Shown piece after piece: positions 1 through 8,002 of a stretch of 47,382 nt of DNA. Positions within the stretch are counted from its first letter, which is position 1. Each line of letters starts with the position of its first letter. A program made the translations under genes and the position numbers. Under the pieces are notes generated by a model. That model saw only the letters and a list, made by a program, of their open reading frames with translations, had not been told where the DNA came from and ran no database searches. The stretch spans positions 1 to 47,382 of the forward strand of contig CAMPHR010000022.1 in NCBI GenBank assembly GCA_946886075.1. Direction: 5' to 3'. This DNA comes from an uncultured Novosphingobium sp. (GTDB lineage Bacteria; Pseudomonadota; Alphaproteobacteria; Sphingomonadales; Sphingomonadaceae).

Positions 1-55
1 CAGGCGGGTCACTTCTCGGTGGAAACCCCGGGTCAACTCTCAGCGGCAATCAACA
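1..55. mobile_element. probable IS21-family insertion sequence terminus
   Basis: On the minus strand these bases begin TGTTGATTGCCGCTGAGA and continue with the GACCC-rich short repeats that I recall from the ends of IS21-family (istA/istB) elements. The body of the element would lie left of the window. The likely boundary is near base 55, because the regulator reading frame from the right runs into this sequence and stops at 40-42. Recognition is from memory of the terminal motif; no transposase is visible here. Confidence 0.55.
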
Positions 56-861
56 GATAGTGGTTCTACCGTTAAGATTATAGGTCGTCGACTAATATCC
101 TGATTAATATTCAATACTCCTCCTGCGCCGCCGCAATCAAAAGCCAGAAGGGCTGATTTTATGATGCGTTGTAGCTGGAAATCTTCTTTTGATGATTTTG
201 CGACTAAAAAACGATTCACGATGGCTATCTCAAGCTCAGATGCCAAAAGATATTGCGCAGCTTCGTTCATCTCAATTATTTGGCCATGACTATTCAAGAT
301 GATCGTTGCCTCATTCGCCGTGATTCCGTGTTCATGTCGCAGAGCTGAGTTCAGCGCGTGCTCAATGTGACTGAATAACATCCGGAAAAGCTTGATATCT
401 CGGGAACTATGTAGCTCCCGTGATGTAGAGGGGTGAAGTGAAACTCCAAGCGTTAATGGAGAAAATTCATCACTGTAGCATACGATTGAATTCCCAGCTC
501 CCAAATTTGCCGAGTTCCAGCTCTTAAATTCACGAGCGGTATTATTTTCATTTTCATAATTGATCGAATCTATTAGTGAGGTAAATCCTGCGCTTGGGTG
601 GTTTACTGCAAATATTAGAGTCGGATCGATTTGATGGAAGTGATTTTTATAATCTTGGATTGCTTCCAAAAACAGGGAATCGTCAGCGCCATAGAATTCA
701 GATTTTAAATATTTCTGTCGGGTTAAATCTACGGCCGACACCATGACGAAGCGGCTCTCGGTTAACGTCCGTAACTCATCAAGTGCTTTGACCCATGCAT
801 CATCATCTTCGGCAGCTTGGTAGATTAGTCGAATCAGCTTCGATACTCGCTCATGAAGCAT
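40..861 (-). pseudogene. LuxR-type regulator truncated before its DNA-binding domain
   Basis: The frame encodes 273 residues. The first ~170 resemble the N-terminal part of LuxR-family regulators common in sphingomonads. A PAS-like segment follows at about 180-260 (ANEATIILNSHGQIIEMNE and onward). The usual C-terminal helix-turn-helix of about 60 residues is absent. The last four codons (VDCR) and the stop come from the IS21-like end at 1-55, so the gene was probably cut by that insertion. The base composition is clearly more AT-rich than most of the window, which suggests separate acquisition. Without the HTH it should not bind DNA in the normal way. The LuxR assignment is a judgement from the N-terminal sequence alone. 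Confidence 0.6.
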
Positions 862-996
862 TGGAGCACCTGTTCGCTAGCGGTGTAAGCCAAAATACTG
901 CAAATGGCTTATGCTGTATTCAGCAAAACTGGATAACAGGTCCGCAGGTATAGCGCAGGTCGAATTTCAGCATTGCTTCCTACCAAAGTGCCTTCA

Positions 997-1225
997 CTAG
1001 GAAGCGGCCCAAACCGGATTAGGGATGATGAACGCGAGGATCCCACCGGGCTTGAGCATCTCCGCGCCTCTCATGCAGAACAGAGCATATGTGTCTCGCT
1101 CACTCCCACTTTGCGGAAAGCGAGCTCTGATTTCCTCCTCCGACCAGTCGTCCAGCGCTGCCCCCCCAAGGCGGATTGCCGATCACCAGATCATACGCAT
1201 CGGAATCCGACGTTCGTAGCGTGTG
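997..1225 (-). pseudogene. relic of an N6-adenine DNA methyltransferase (Eco57I/PglX-like)
   Basis: On the minus strand one frame reads DAYDLVIGNPPWGG, the catalytic NPPW motif (motif IV) of N6-adenine methyltransferases. After a run of seven C (plus strand 1161-1167) the reading continues one frame over as LDDWSEEEIRARF, then YALFCMRGAEMLKPGG and ILAFIIPNPVW. That is the order seen after NPPW in Eco57I-type and PglX-type enzymes. It ends at a stop at 997-999. Both ends of the gene are missing. The frame change in the homopolymer could be a real indel or a sequencing error, but the fragment is far too short to work in either case. It points to a lost restriction-modification or BREX-like gene. 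Confidence 0.65.
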
Positions 1226-1460
1226 CCGCTATGCTCCAGATACGATGACCTACGTGCCACAGACGACCGATATCAGCCGTTTGATAGTTGCCGCGCGCAG
1301 ACAATGCACAGGTAACTAGCTGCATGCACAAGGATGCGGAGTCAGCGGATCAGCCACGGAGTAATGGTGATGAGAGAGGCTGAGCAGTCCGATGGGAGGC
1401 AATCAGCGCGGCGGCTTGCTGATGAAAACAAGGATTTTCGCTGCAGCAGCCGGATTGCCG

Positions 1461-2471
1461 TTACCCAGGAGGCAGGCGTGAGGGGCCAGTGCTGTTTCTG
1501 ATCACCAATTCGTGCGGTAGAGTGACGTGGCTTGCCTTGACCGGTTTGCCGCGCAGGATATCGACGAGCAGTTCGACTGTGCGCCGTCCGATCATGGCTT
1601 TTGGCTGGGCAACGGTCGTCAGTCCCGGCTGAAAGAAGCGCGACAATGGAAGGTCATCGAACCCGACTACCGATATGTCAGCCGGGCAGGAGAGGCCCGC
1701 CTCACTGATCGCGCTGAGCGAGCCGAGCGCCATTTCGTCGCTAAAGCAGAAGATGGCCGTGACACCCGCCGCCAAGAGGTCGCGCGTATGATCGAATGCT
1801 GAACTGGCGGAATAGTCGCCGATACGCAATTCCAGAAATTCTTTCAAACCGTGGCATTCCACTGTTTCTACCGCGCCCGCGCAACGGTCGCGGCTGATGG
1901 GACTGAGTGGCGGTCCGGTGATGATGCCTATGCGGCGATGCCCCAAGCCGATCAGATGTTCGACAGCGTCGCTGCTGGCGCCGGCATTGTCGATATGGAC
2001 GCTCGGTACGCCAAGTTCGGGGCTGTATTCGCACCCGTTGACGACAGGGGCGACAGGCCCTCCCCGTGTCAGCAGCGGCTGAAGGCTTTCGGGCAGGCGG
2101 TGGCCAAGGAAAATGAGGCCATCGACTTCGCGACGTGCCACCATTTCGGCATATTGATCTTCGAGGAGCGGATCATGCCGGGTGTCGCCTACTACGACGG
2201 CATAGCCTGCCTCTCGCGCCGCTTCTTCGGCGCCGCGGATCACGCTGGCGAAAAAGGGGTTGGAAATATCCGGCACTGTCAGCAGGATCTTTGCCGCGCG
2301 CAGGGTGCGCAATGTCCGGGCAGCGACGTTGGGCGTGTAGCCGAGTGCCTTGACAGCGTCGAGTACGCGTTCGCGGGTCTGTTCCGTGACACGATCGCGT
2401 TTGCTCAATACGCGGGAAACCGTTGCAGTGGAAACGCCGGCCATCGCGGCCACTTCGAGAATTGTCGGCAT
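1461..2471 (-). CDS. LacI-family transcriptional repressor
   Basis: This 336-residue protein has the LacI layout. An N-terminal helix-turn-helix (TILEVAAMAGVSTATVSRVL, residues 3-22) and hinge helix lead into a periplasmic-binding-protein-like sugar-sensing domain from about residue 60 (AAKILLTVPDISNPFFASVI) to the C-terminus. It is divergent from the sugar permease at 2593. A 16-bp palindrome lies between them at 2520-2535, and an exact copy lies before the TonB receptor at 9836. The protein therefore probably represses both itself and the sugar locus until an inducer derived from the substrate binds. The ligand cannot be read from the sequence. Confidence 0.93.
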   Translation of the reverse strand: MPTILEVAAMAGVSTATVSRVLSKRDRVTEQTRERVLDAVKALGYTPNVAARTLRTLRAAKILLTVPDISNPFFASVIRGAEEAAREAGYAVVVGDTRHDPLLEDQYAEMVARREVDGLIFLGHRLPESLQPLLTRGGPVAPVVNGCEYSPELGVPSVHIDNAGASSDAVEHLIGLGHRRIGIITGPPLSPISRDRCAGAVETVECHGLKEFLELRIGDYSASSAFDHTRDLLAAGVTAIFCFSDEMALGSLSAISEAGLSCPADISVVGFDDLPLSRFFQPGLTTVAQPKAMIGRRTVELLVDILRGKPVKASHVTLPHELVIRNSTGPSRLPPG

Positions 2472-2519
2472 CGATCATCCATGCATCAAATTGGCCGATG
2501 CTGTCGACCGCTTCGCTAC

Positions 2520-2535
2520 ATGTAATCCTTTACAT
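2520..2535. promoter_or_regulatory. candidate LacI-family operator (site 1)
   Basis: ATGTAATCCTTTACAT is an inverted repeat (ATGTAA / TTACAT around TCCT). It sits between the divergent LacI gene and the MFS permease. An identical 16-mer occurs at 9721-9736, before the TonB receptor. Length, symmetry and position fit a LacI-family operator; binding is inferred. Confidence 0.75.
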
Positions 2536-2592
2536 CGTGAATTGACCTGCTAGCATGGCATCCAATACGCGGGCAATCCGCGCAAAGGGAGG

Positions 2593-3849
2593 GTGAGGTT
2601 GCTTATCGCGAACAATGTTCCAGCTGGTCTTGACGCCGCGGCGCCAAAGATTCTGGCCGGACGTCTCAGCGCATTGATGTTCATGCAGTTCTTCGTCTGG
2701 GGAGCGTGGAATGTCACCCTTGGCCTGGCGATGCAGACGGTAGGCATCGGCAACCTGATCGCTGACGCATTTTCTGTCGGTCCTATCGCTTCCATCGTTG
2801 GGTCGTTCCTGCTCGGCATGGCGGCCACGCGATATCTTAGCCCTAAAATGCTGATGGCGAGCCTTCACCTGATCGGCGGCGGTATCCTGTTCTACTTGCC
2901 CTCTCTGGTGACGCCGGAACATGGCGCCACCTTTGTCTGGGCGCTGCTGGGCTATATGATACTGTTTATGCCCACGGTCGGCCTTGCCAATACGATCGCG
3001 CTCAAAAGCTTTGGCGAGCGGATGGACAATTTTCCATTCGTTCGTGCGTTTGGGACGATCGGCTGGATCGCGTCGGGCCTGATGATCGGTTGGGCCGGGC
3101 TTTCCGCCAGCCCGCAGATCTTCACGATCGCTGCGATCGTTTCCATCCTGCTCGGATTTTACAGCCTGACCCTGCCTGACGTAGCGTCTGACACGCCAAG
3201 CGATGAAGCTATGCTGCGGCAGGTTTTCTGCACTGCTGCGTTCGGGTTGATGCGCCAGCGCTCGTTCCTCGTCTTCATCTTGTCCGCCATGCTGATCTCG
3301 ATCCCGCTGGCGATGTATTATGCTTATGCGTCGGCCTATATTGGCACCGCAGGCATAGAGAATGTCGGTGGCACCATGTCGATCGGGCAGATGTCCGAAC
3401 TGGCCTTCATGTTCTCCATGCCATGGTTATATCGCCGTTTCGGGGTCAAGCCGCTGCTGCTGGTTGGCATGGTGGCCTGGGCGGTGCGCTATGCGTTGTT
3501 CGCGATCGGCGACGGGGGTACGGGCCTGTGGGCCATCTATCTGGGCGTCGCGCTGCATGGCGTGTGCTACGACTTTTTCTTCGTCGCCGGGGCGATTTAT
3601 ACCGGAACGATCGCGTCGCCCAAGGGCGTGAACGCGCAGGCTCAGGGCATGCTGACCCTGTTCACTTATGGAGTCGGAATGTTGCTTGGCACACAGATTG
3701 GCGGCCTGCTTTATGCCCAGCTTCCTGCGCAGCCAACGATCGCCGATTGGCATCAGATGTGGTGGTATCCTGCGATCGCTGCGGCAGTGATCGCGGTAAC
3801 GTTCCAACTTACCTTCCGCGATGACAGCAGGGTGGAGACGGCCGCATGA
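2593..3849 (+). CDS. MFS sugar/nucleoside permease (nucleoside:H+ symporter-like)
   Basis: This 418-residue hydrophobic protein has about 12 predicted membrane segments and resembles the nucleoside:H+ symporter branch of the major facilitator superfamily, which also contains sugar permeases. An early segment reads LMFMQFFVWGAWNVTLGLAM. As the first gene after the LacI operator, it probably brings the sugar or its oxidised product across the inner membrane. The start is uncertain: GTG at 2593 lies directly on the purine-rich ribosome site (GGGAGG), so TTG at 2599, five bases after that site, is a good alternative. It overlaps the next gene by four bases (ATGA), which indicates translational coupling. 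Confidence 0.88.
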   Translation: MRLLIANNVPAGLDAAAPKILAGRLSALMFMQFFVWGAWNVTLGLAMQTVGIGNLIADAFSVGPIASIVGSFLLGMAATRYLSPKMLMASLHLIGGGILFYLPSLVTPEHGATFVWALLGYMILFMPTVGLANTIALKSFGERMDNFPFVRAFGTIGWIASGLMIGWAGLSASPQIFTIAAIVSILLGFYSLTLPDVASDTPSDEAMLRQVFCTAAFGLMRQRSFLVFILSAMLISIPLAMYYAYASAYIGTAGIENVGGTMSIGQMSELAFMFSMPWLYRRFGVKPLLLVGMVAWAVRYALFAIGDGGTGLWAIYLGVALHGVCYDFFFVAGAIYTGTIASPKGVNAQAQGMLTLFTYGVGMLLGTQIGGLLYAQLPAQPTIADWHQMWWYPAIAAAVIAVTFQLTFRDDSRVETAA

Positions 3850-4910
3850 CGGCCATGAAGGGACCGGCGGTCTTTCTTGCGCAATTTCTGGGTGATGTGG
3901 AGCCTTTCGATACGCTTGATCATCTCGCGCAATGGGCGGCCGGACTGGGTTATGCAGGCGTCCAGATCCCGTGTGACCCGCGCCTGATTGATGTCAGGCT
4001 TGCTGCCGAAAGCATGGATTATTGCGACGATCTCAAGGGACGCCTCGCCGGGTTCGGGATCGAAGTGACCGAGTTGTCCACGCATCTTCAAGGACAGCTG
4101 GTTGCCGTGCACCCGGCCTATGATACATTGTTCGACGGGTTCGCCCCGCCCGAACTGCGTGGCAAGCCAGTCGAGCGGCAGGCCTGGGCGGTCGATCAGC
4201 TTAAGCTCGCCGCAAGGGCGAGCGCCAACCTTGGCCTTTCGGCACATGCGACCTTTTCGGGGGCGCTGGCCTGGCCCTATGTCTACCCCTGGCCGCAGCG
4301 TCCCGCAGGGCTTGTCGAGGAAGCATTTGCCGAACTCGCCCGCCGCTGGACCCCGATCCTCGACGCGTTTGACGAAGCCGGCGTCGATTGTGCCTATGAA
4401 ATCCATCCGGGTGAAGACCTTCATGACGGCGCGTCATGGGAGCGCTTTCTTGCCGCAGTCGATCATCATCCGCGCGCACGCATTCTGTTCGATCCGTCGC
4501 ATTTCGTGTTGCAGCAACTCAATTATCTGGATTTCCTCGACCGTTATCACGACCGGATTTCCTGCTTCCACGTCAAGGATGCCGAATTCAATCCGACCGG
4601 GCGGACGGGCGTTTATGGGGGATATGAAAATTGGGTGGACCGCGCGGGCCGTTTCCGGTCGCCGGGTGATGGCGAGGTCAATTTTTCCGCGATCTTCAGC
4701 AAGCTAGCGCAATATGGCTATGCCGGATGGGCCGTGCTTGAATGGGAATGCGCTTTGAAGGATGCGTCGGATGGCGCGCGCGAAGGCGGGCCCTTCATCC
4801 GTGATCACATCATTCGCCTGACCGAGCGACCATTTGACGATTTCGCTTCCAGCGGCGTTGATCGGGGGGCGATCCGCTCGATCCTCGGTCTTTCGCCAGG
4901 GCAGGACTGA
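3846..4910 (+). CDS. sugar phosphate isomerase/epimerase-like TIM-barrel protein
   Basis: The protein has 354 residues and the xylose-isomerase-like TIM-barrel fold (AP endonuclease 2 / IolE superfamily). Conserved features are Glu in CAYEIHPGED, the segment ILFDPSHFVLQ, His in ISCFHVKDAEF, and Glu in WAVLEWECALKD near the C-terminus; these are typical metal ligands of the family. No signal peptide is visible, so it should act in the cytoplasm. It overlaps the permease by four bases and lies six bases before the Gfo/Idh/MocA gene, so the three are almost certainly co-transcribed. Members of this family carry out isomerisation, epimerisation or lyase reactions on keto-sugars. The exact reaction here is unknown. 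Confidence 0.85.
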   Translation: MTAMKGPAVFLAQFLGDVEPFDTLDHLAQWAAGLGYAGVQIPCDPRLIDVRLAAESMDYCDDLKGRLAGFGIEVTELSTHLQGQLVAVHPAYDTLFDGFAPPELRGKPVERQAWAVDQLKLAARASANLGLSAHATFSGALAWPYVYPWPQRPAGLVEEAFAELARRWTPILDAFDEAGVDCAYEIHPGEDLHDGASWERFLAAVDHHPRARILFDPSHFVLQQLNYLDFLDRYHDRISCFHVKDAEFNPTGRTGVYGGYENWVDRAGRFRSPGDGEVNFSAIFSKLAQYGYAGWAVLEWECALKDASDGAREGGPFIRDHIIRLTERPFDDFASSGVDRGAIRSILGLSPGQD

Positions 4911-4915
4911 CGCTG

Positions 4916-6052
4916 ATGATCCGCACCCCTCTCAAACTCGGCATGATCGGCGGCGGTGAAGGCGCGTTGATCGGCGCGATCCACCGGATGGCCGCGGCGC
5001 TTGACGGCGACTGGAGGCTGGTGGCAGGCGCATTCAGCACCGATGGGAGACGGAATGTCCGCACCGGCGAGATGCTCGGCCTGGAGCAGCAGCGCGTCCA
5101 TGCGTCGTTCGAAGCGATGTTGGCGCAGGAACAGGCGCTGCCCGCCAACGAACGTATCGACGCCGTCGCGATCGTTACGCCCAACCATCTGCATGCGCCT
5201 GCGGCGATCGCCGCGCTCAAAGCGGGTTTTCATGTCCTGTGCGAAAAGCCGATGGCGATGAGTTCTGCGGAGGCGGAGGAGATCGCTGTCGCCGTTCAAT
5301 CGAGCGGGCGGCGTTTCGCGCTGGCCTTCACCTATAGCGGCTACCCCCTGATCGAGGAGGCGCGGGTTCGGGTGGCGCGCGGCGATCTGGGCGCAATTCG
5401 CTTGGTACAGGTGGAGTATCTGCAAGGCTGGCTCAGCCAGCCGATCGACAGGGATGGTAACAGGCAGGCCGAATGGCGGACCGACCCGGCCCGCGCAGGA
5501 CTGGGCGGATGTCTGGGCGACATTGGAACCCACGCCTTCCAGCTGGCGGAACATGTGTCCGGCCTCAAGGTCCAATCATTGTCCGCCGACCTCATGACGC
5601 ATGTGCCGGGCAGGCGACTGGACGACGATGTGAGTGCATTGCTCCGTTTCGCCGGTGGTGCGCGTGGCGTACTGAAGGCCAGCCAGGTGGCGGCGGGGGA
5701 AGAAAATGGCCTCAGGTTGCGTATTCATGGCGAGTATGGTGGCTTGGAATGGTCGCAGATGGAACCGAACACCCTGATGCTGCGCTGGCACGATCGACCC
5801 TCGGAAGTGGTGCGCGCAGGCGGGCCGGGATTGACCGCTGAGACGTCCAGCCAATTCCGTACACCTGCCGGACATCCGGAAGGCTATATCGAAGCCTTCG
5901 CCAACATCTATCGCGCGTTCGCGGCCGCCGTTCTCGGGAAGGGCAACCTGTGGTGTCCGGGCGTGTCGGACGGTCTGCGGACGATGCGGTTTATTGAAGC
6001 GGCGATATCCAATGCGACTTCGCAGGAGAAATGGACCGAAATACGCACCTAG
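4916..6052 (+). CDS. Gfo/Idh/MocA-family NAD(P)-dependent oxidoreductase
   Basis: The 378-residue protein starts with a Rossmann segment (LGMIGGGEGALIGAIHR). It carries the family's nucleotide/substrate motif VLCEKPMAMS at about residue 110 and the catalytic Asp-His pair in GGCLGDIGTHAFQLAEH near 200. These enzymes oxidise or reduce hydroxyls of sugars and inositols and often act on 3-keto-glycosides. It follows the TIM-barrel gene after six bases. No export signal is visible, so the cytoplasm is expected. It probably handles a keto-sugar made by the GMC dehydrogenase encoded downstream; the direction of the reaction is inference. Confidence 0.9.
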   Translation: MIRTPLKLGMIGGGEGALIGAIHRMAAALDGDWRLVAGAFSTDGRRNVRTGEMLGLEQQRVHASFEAMLAQEQALPANERIDAVAIVTPNHLHAPAAIAALKAGFHVLCEKPMAMSSAEAEEIAVAVQSSGRRFALAFTYSGYPLIEEARVRVARGDLGAIRLVQVEYLQGWLSQPIDRDGNRQAEWRTDPARAGLGGCLGDIGTHAFQLAEHVSGLKVQSLSADLMTHVPGRRLDDDVSALLRFAGGARGVLKASQVAAGEENGLRLRIHGEYGGLEWSQMEPNTLMLRWHDRPSEVVRAGGPGLTAETSSQFRTPAGHPEGYIEAFANIYRAFAAAVLGKGNLWCPGVSDGLRTMRFIEAAISNATSQEKWTEIRT

Positions 6053-6089
6053 CTCGCGGCCCATGGACCTACCGAATACCCAAGTGAAG

Positions 6090-6104
6090 CAGCAATAATT
6101 GCTG
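6090..6104. repeat. perfect 15-base palindrome before the cytochrome c gene
   Basis: CAGCAATAATTGCTG has perfect 7-base arms around a single A. It lies between the stop of the Gfo/Idh/MocA gene and the start of the cytochrome c gene, just before its ribosome site (AGGAGAG). It could be a protein-binding site or a small hairpin on the mRNA. I have no family match for it. Confidence 0.5.
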
Positions 6105-6120
6105 AGCAGGAGAGATATAG

Positions 6121-6507
6121 ATGAAACCATTGATCGGTCTGGGCGCGGCGATACTGTCAGTGGCGGTGTTGATTGTCGCCAATGTACCTGCCCCCAGCGC
6201 GGCACAGAGCGCCCCGACCGCGCCGCCCGCTTTCGCCGCTTGCCGCGCATGTCACACCGTAGTCAAGGGGCAGCGCAGCGGGCTCGGCCCCAATCTGAAC
6301 GGCGTTGTGGGACGGCCCGCCGCGTCCCTTCCGGGCTTCAACTATTCAGCGGCATTGAAGAACTCTCGACTTAGCTGGAATGAAAAGGCGCTGAACGATT
6401 TCCTCGCCGCTCCGGCCAAGAAGGTGCCGGGTACTCGTATGGCGATCGGCATGGCGGACCCTGCGAAGCGCGCCGCGATCATCGATTATCTGAAAACGCA
6501 GAAATAA
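6121..6507 (+). CDS. class I c-type cytochrome, exported
   Basis: The 128-residue protein has an N-terminal signal peptide (MKPLIGLGAAILSVAVLIVA with an AQS-type cleavage region near 30). It has one haem-binding CxxCH (CRACH, residues 41-45) and a likely axial Met at 107 in PGTRMAIG. Size and motifs match small soluble mono-haem cytochromes of the c2/c550 type. A good ribosome site (AGGAG) stands before the ATG. Its place directly before the gluconate-2-dehydrogenase-subunit-3-like gene and close to the GMC gene suggests that it accepts electrons from that dehydrogenase in the periplasm. Confidence 0.92.
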   Translation: MKPLIGLGAAILSVAVLIVANVPAPSAAQSAPTAPPAFAACRACHTVVKGQRSGLGPNLNGVVGRPAASLPGFNYSAALKNSRLSWNEKALNDFLAAPAKKVPGTRMAIGMADPAKRAAIIDYLKTQK

Positions 6508-6563
6508 ACTGGCGAGCGTTGCCTGCTGCGCAAAGCCGCGAAAGCCTTTGGAGGAGAGGGCAA

Positions 6564-7133
6564 GTGATTAACCGAAGAACGGCGCTGGCGGGCATCATCG
6601 GCATGTTCGGCGCGGATCTTTTCGCGCCGATCGCACGGGCTGCGGCGCCGCAGAGGGGTGTCCAGATCCCGGTTATCAGCGAAGGACCCCCGAGCATCTC
6701 GGTGTTCACGCCTGAACAGCGCGCGCTGATGACCGCCCTTAGCGAGCGCGTCATTCCGGCTACCGACACGCCGGGAGCAATTGCGGCAGGCGTACCGGAC
6801 TATATCGAAAAACTGCTGAGCGACTGGGCGTTGCCCGAAGAACGAGCGCCGATCCTGGCGGGCCTGCAAGAGATCGAGGCGCGCAGCCTTGCCGATTATA
6901 AGGTGGCTGCCGCAAAAGCGACGCCGGCCCAGCAGGACGCCCTGTTGACGCTGGCCATGAATGGCGAGCTGCTCGGAGGTGCGGGCTTCTTCAAAGCCTT
7001 CCGCGAGCTTGTGATCACAGGCTATTACACGTCCGAAATCGGCATGACGCAGGAGCGCGAATATGTGCCGGTGCCGGGTGAGTATAACGGCGCTTTCCTC
7101 TATTCCCAGGTCAACAAGGTGTATTCCGCATGA
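6564..7133 (+). CDS. gluconate 2-dehydrogenase subunit 3-like protein (Tat-exported)
   Basis: I chose GTG at 6564 because an excellent ribosome site (GGAGGAGAGG) stands just upstream and because it places a twin-arginine signal at the very N-terminus (INRRTALAGIIGMFGADLF). The open frame extends to a TTG at 6519 but that start has no such support. The 189-residue product resembles the small subunit of FAD-dependent sugar dehydrogenases (gluconate 2-dehydrogenase subunit 3; LacA of the Caulobacter lactose dehydrogenase is of this kind). In that family the small subunit carries the Tat signal and takes the folded GMC flavoprotein across the membrane. It overlaps the next gene by four bases. Confidence 0.88.
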   Translation: MINRRTALAGIIGMFGADLFAPIARAAAPQRGVQIPVISEGPPSISVFTPEQRALMTALSERVIPATDTPGAIAAGVPDYIEKLLSDWALPEERAPILAGLQEIEARSLADYKVAAAKATPAQQDALLTLAMNGELLGGAGFFKAFRELVITGYYTSEIGMTQEREYVPVPGEYNGAFLYSQVNKVYSA

Positions 7134-7978
7134 TGATTACCCGCAGAAATATGTTTGCGGGCGCGGCTGGCGGTGCAGCGGCGCTTGCGATCAACGGTCT
7201 TGCACCAGCGCTGGCATCGGCTGCGCGGCTGAGAAAAATCGGGCTTCAGCTTTATACCGTCCGTACGATCTTTGAGAAAGACCCGGTTGGCACGCTCGAA
7301 CAGATTGCGCGCATCGGCTATCGCGAGGTCGAATATGGCGGGGGCGGCTATGAGGTCATGGATCATGCCCTTTTGCGCAAGACGACCGATAGGCTGGGGC
7401 TGAGGGCACCGTCCCTGCACGTCGGCTATGAAGCGCTGCTCGGCGATTTTGATCGGTCGGTGAAGACGGCGAAGACGCTGGGGGCCGACACGGTCGTCGT
7501 GCCCCACATGCAGCCGGACTTTTACAAGGAAGCAAACTGGCAGGCGGCGATGGTCAATTTCAATCGCTTTGCCGCGGATTTGAAAAAGGCCGGGCTGGGA
7601 TTCGCTTACCATAATCACGGGTTCGAATTCACCGTCAAACCGGGCGGCAAGAGCCTGTATGATCGCTTTCTGGAGCAAACGGACCCCGCGCTGGTGAAGG
7701 CCGAACTCGACCTTTATTGGGTTTCGCATGCCGGTGAGGACGCGGGTGCGGTGATCGACCGGCTGGCAGGGCGGATTTACGCTTTCCATGTAAAGGATAT
7801 GCGCGCCGACCGCAGCATGGTCGCCGTGGGGCAGGGGACGATCGATTTCGCCGGGCTGTTCAAGCGTAAGGGAAGCGCCGGGGTGGGCCATTTCTACGTC
7901 GAGAATGACCAGGCGCCCGCTCCCTATCTTCCCGACATCAGCGCCAGCTTCCAGGCGGTGCGCGCCCTCCGCTTCTGA
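7130..7978 (+). CDS. sugar phosphate isomerase/epimerase-like TIM barrel with a Tat signal
   Basis: The 282-residue protein begins with a twin-arginine signal (ITRRNMFAGAAGGAAAL... ending near ALASA). It continues as a xylose-isomerase-like TIM barrel (KIGLQLYTVRTIF; LGFAYHNHGFEF; ELDLYWVSHAGED; IYAFHVKDMR). The His and Glu/Asp residues in these segments are the usual metal ligands. The Tat signal puts it in the periplasm, unlike the cytoplasmic family member at 3846. It is translationally coupled to the subunit-3-like gene and followed after 24 bases by the GMC gene. A periplasmic isomerase or keto-glycoside lyase acting on the product of the dehydrogenase is plausible but unproven. Confidence 0.88.
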   Translation: MMITRRNMFAGAAGGAAALAINGLAPALASAARLRKIGLQLYTVRTIFEKDPVGTLEQIARIGYREVEYGGGGYEVMDHALLRKTTDRLGLRAPSLHVGYEALLGDFDRSVKTAKTLGADTVVVPHMQPDFYKEANWQAAMVNFNRFAADLKKAGLGFAYHNHGFEFTVKPGGKSLYDRFLEQTDPALVKAELDLYWVSHAGEDAGAVIDRLAGRIYAFHVKDMRADRSMVAVGQGTIDFAGLFKRKGSAGVGHFYVENDQAPAPYLPDISASFQAVRALRF

Positions 7979-8002
7979 CCGGCATCGAAAGGAAACAGGA
8001 TT

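Noticed and set aside
973..1248. Plus-strand frames opposite the methyltransferase relic
   Set aside because: The meaningful similarity (NPPW block) is on the minus strand; the plus frames are low-complexity and have no ribosome site.
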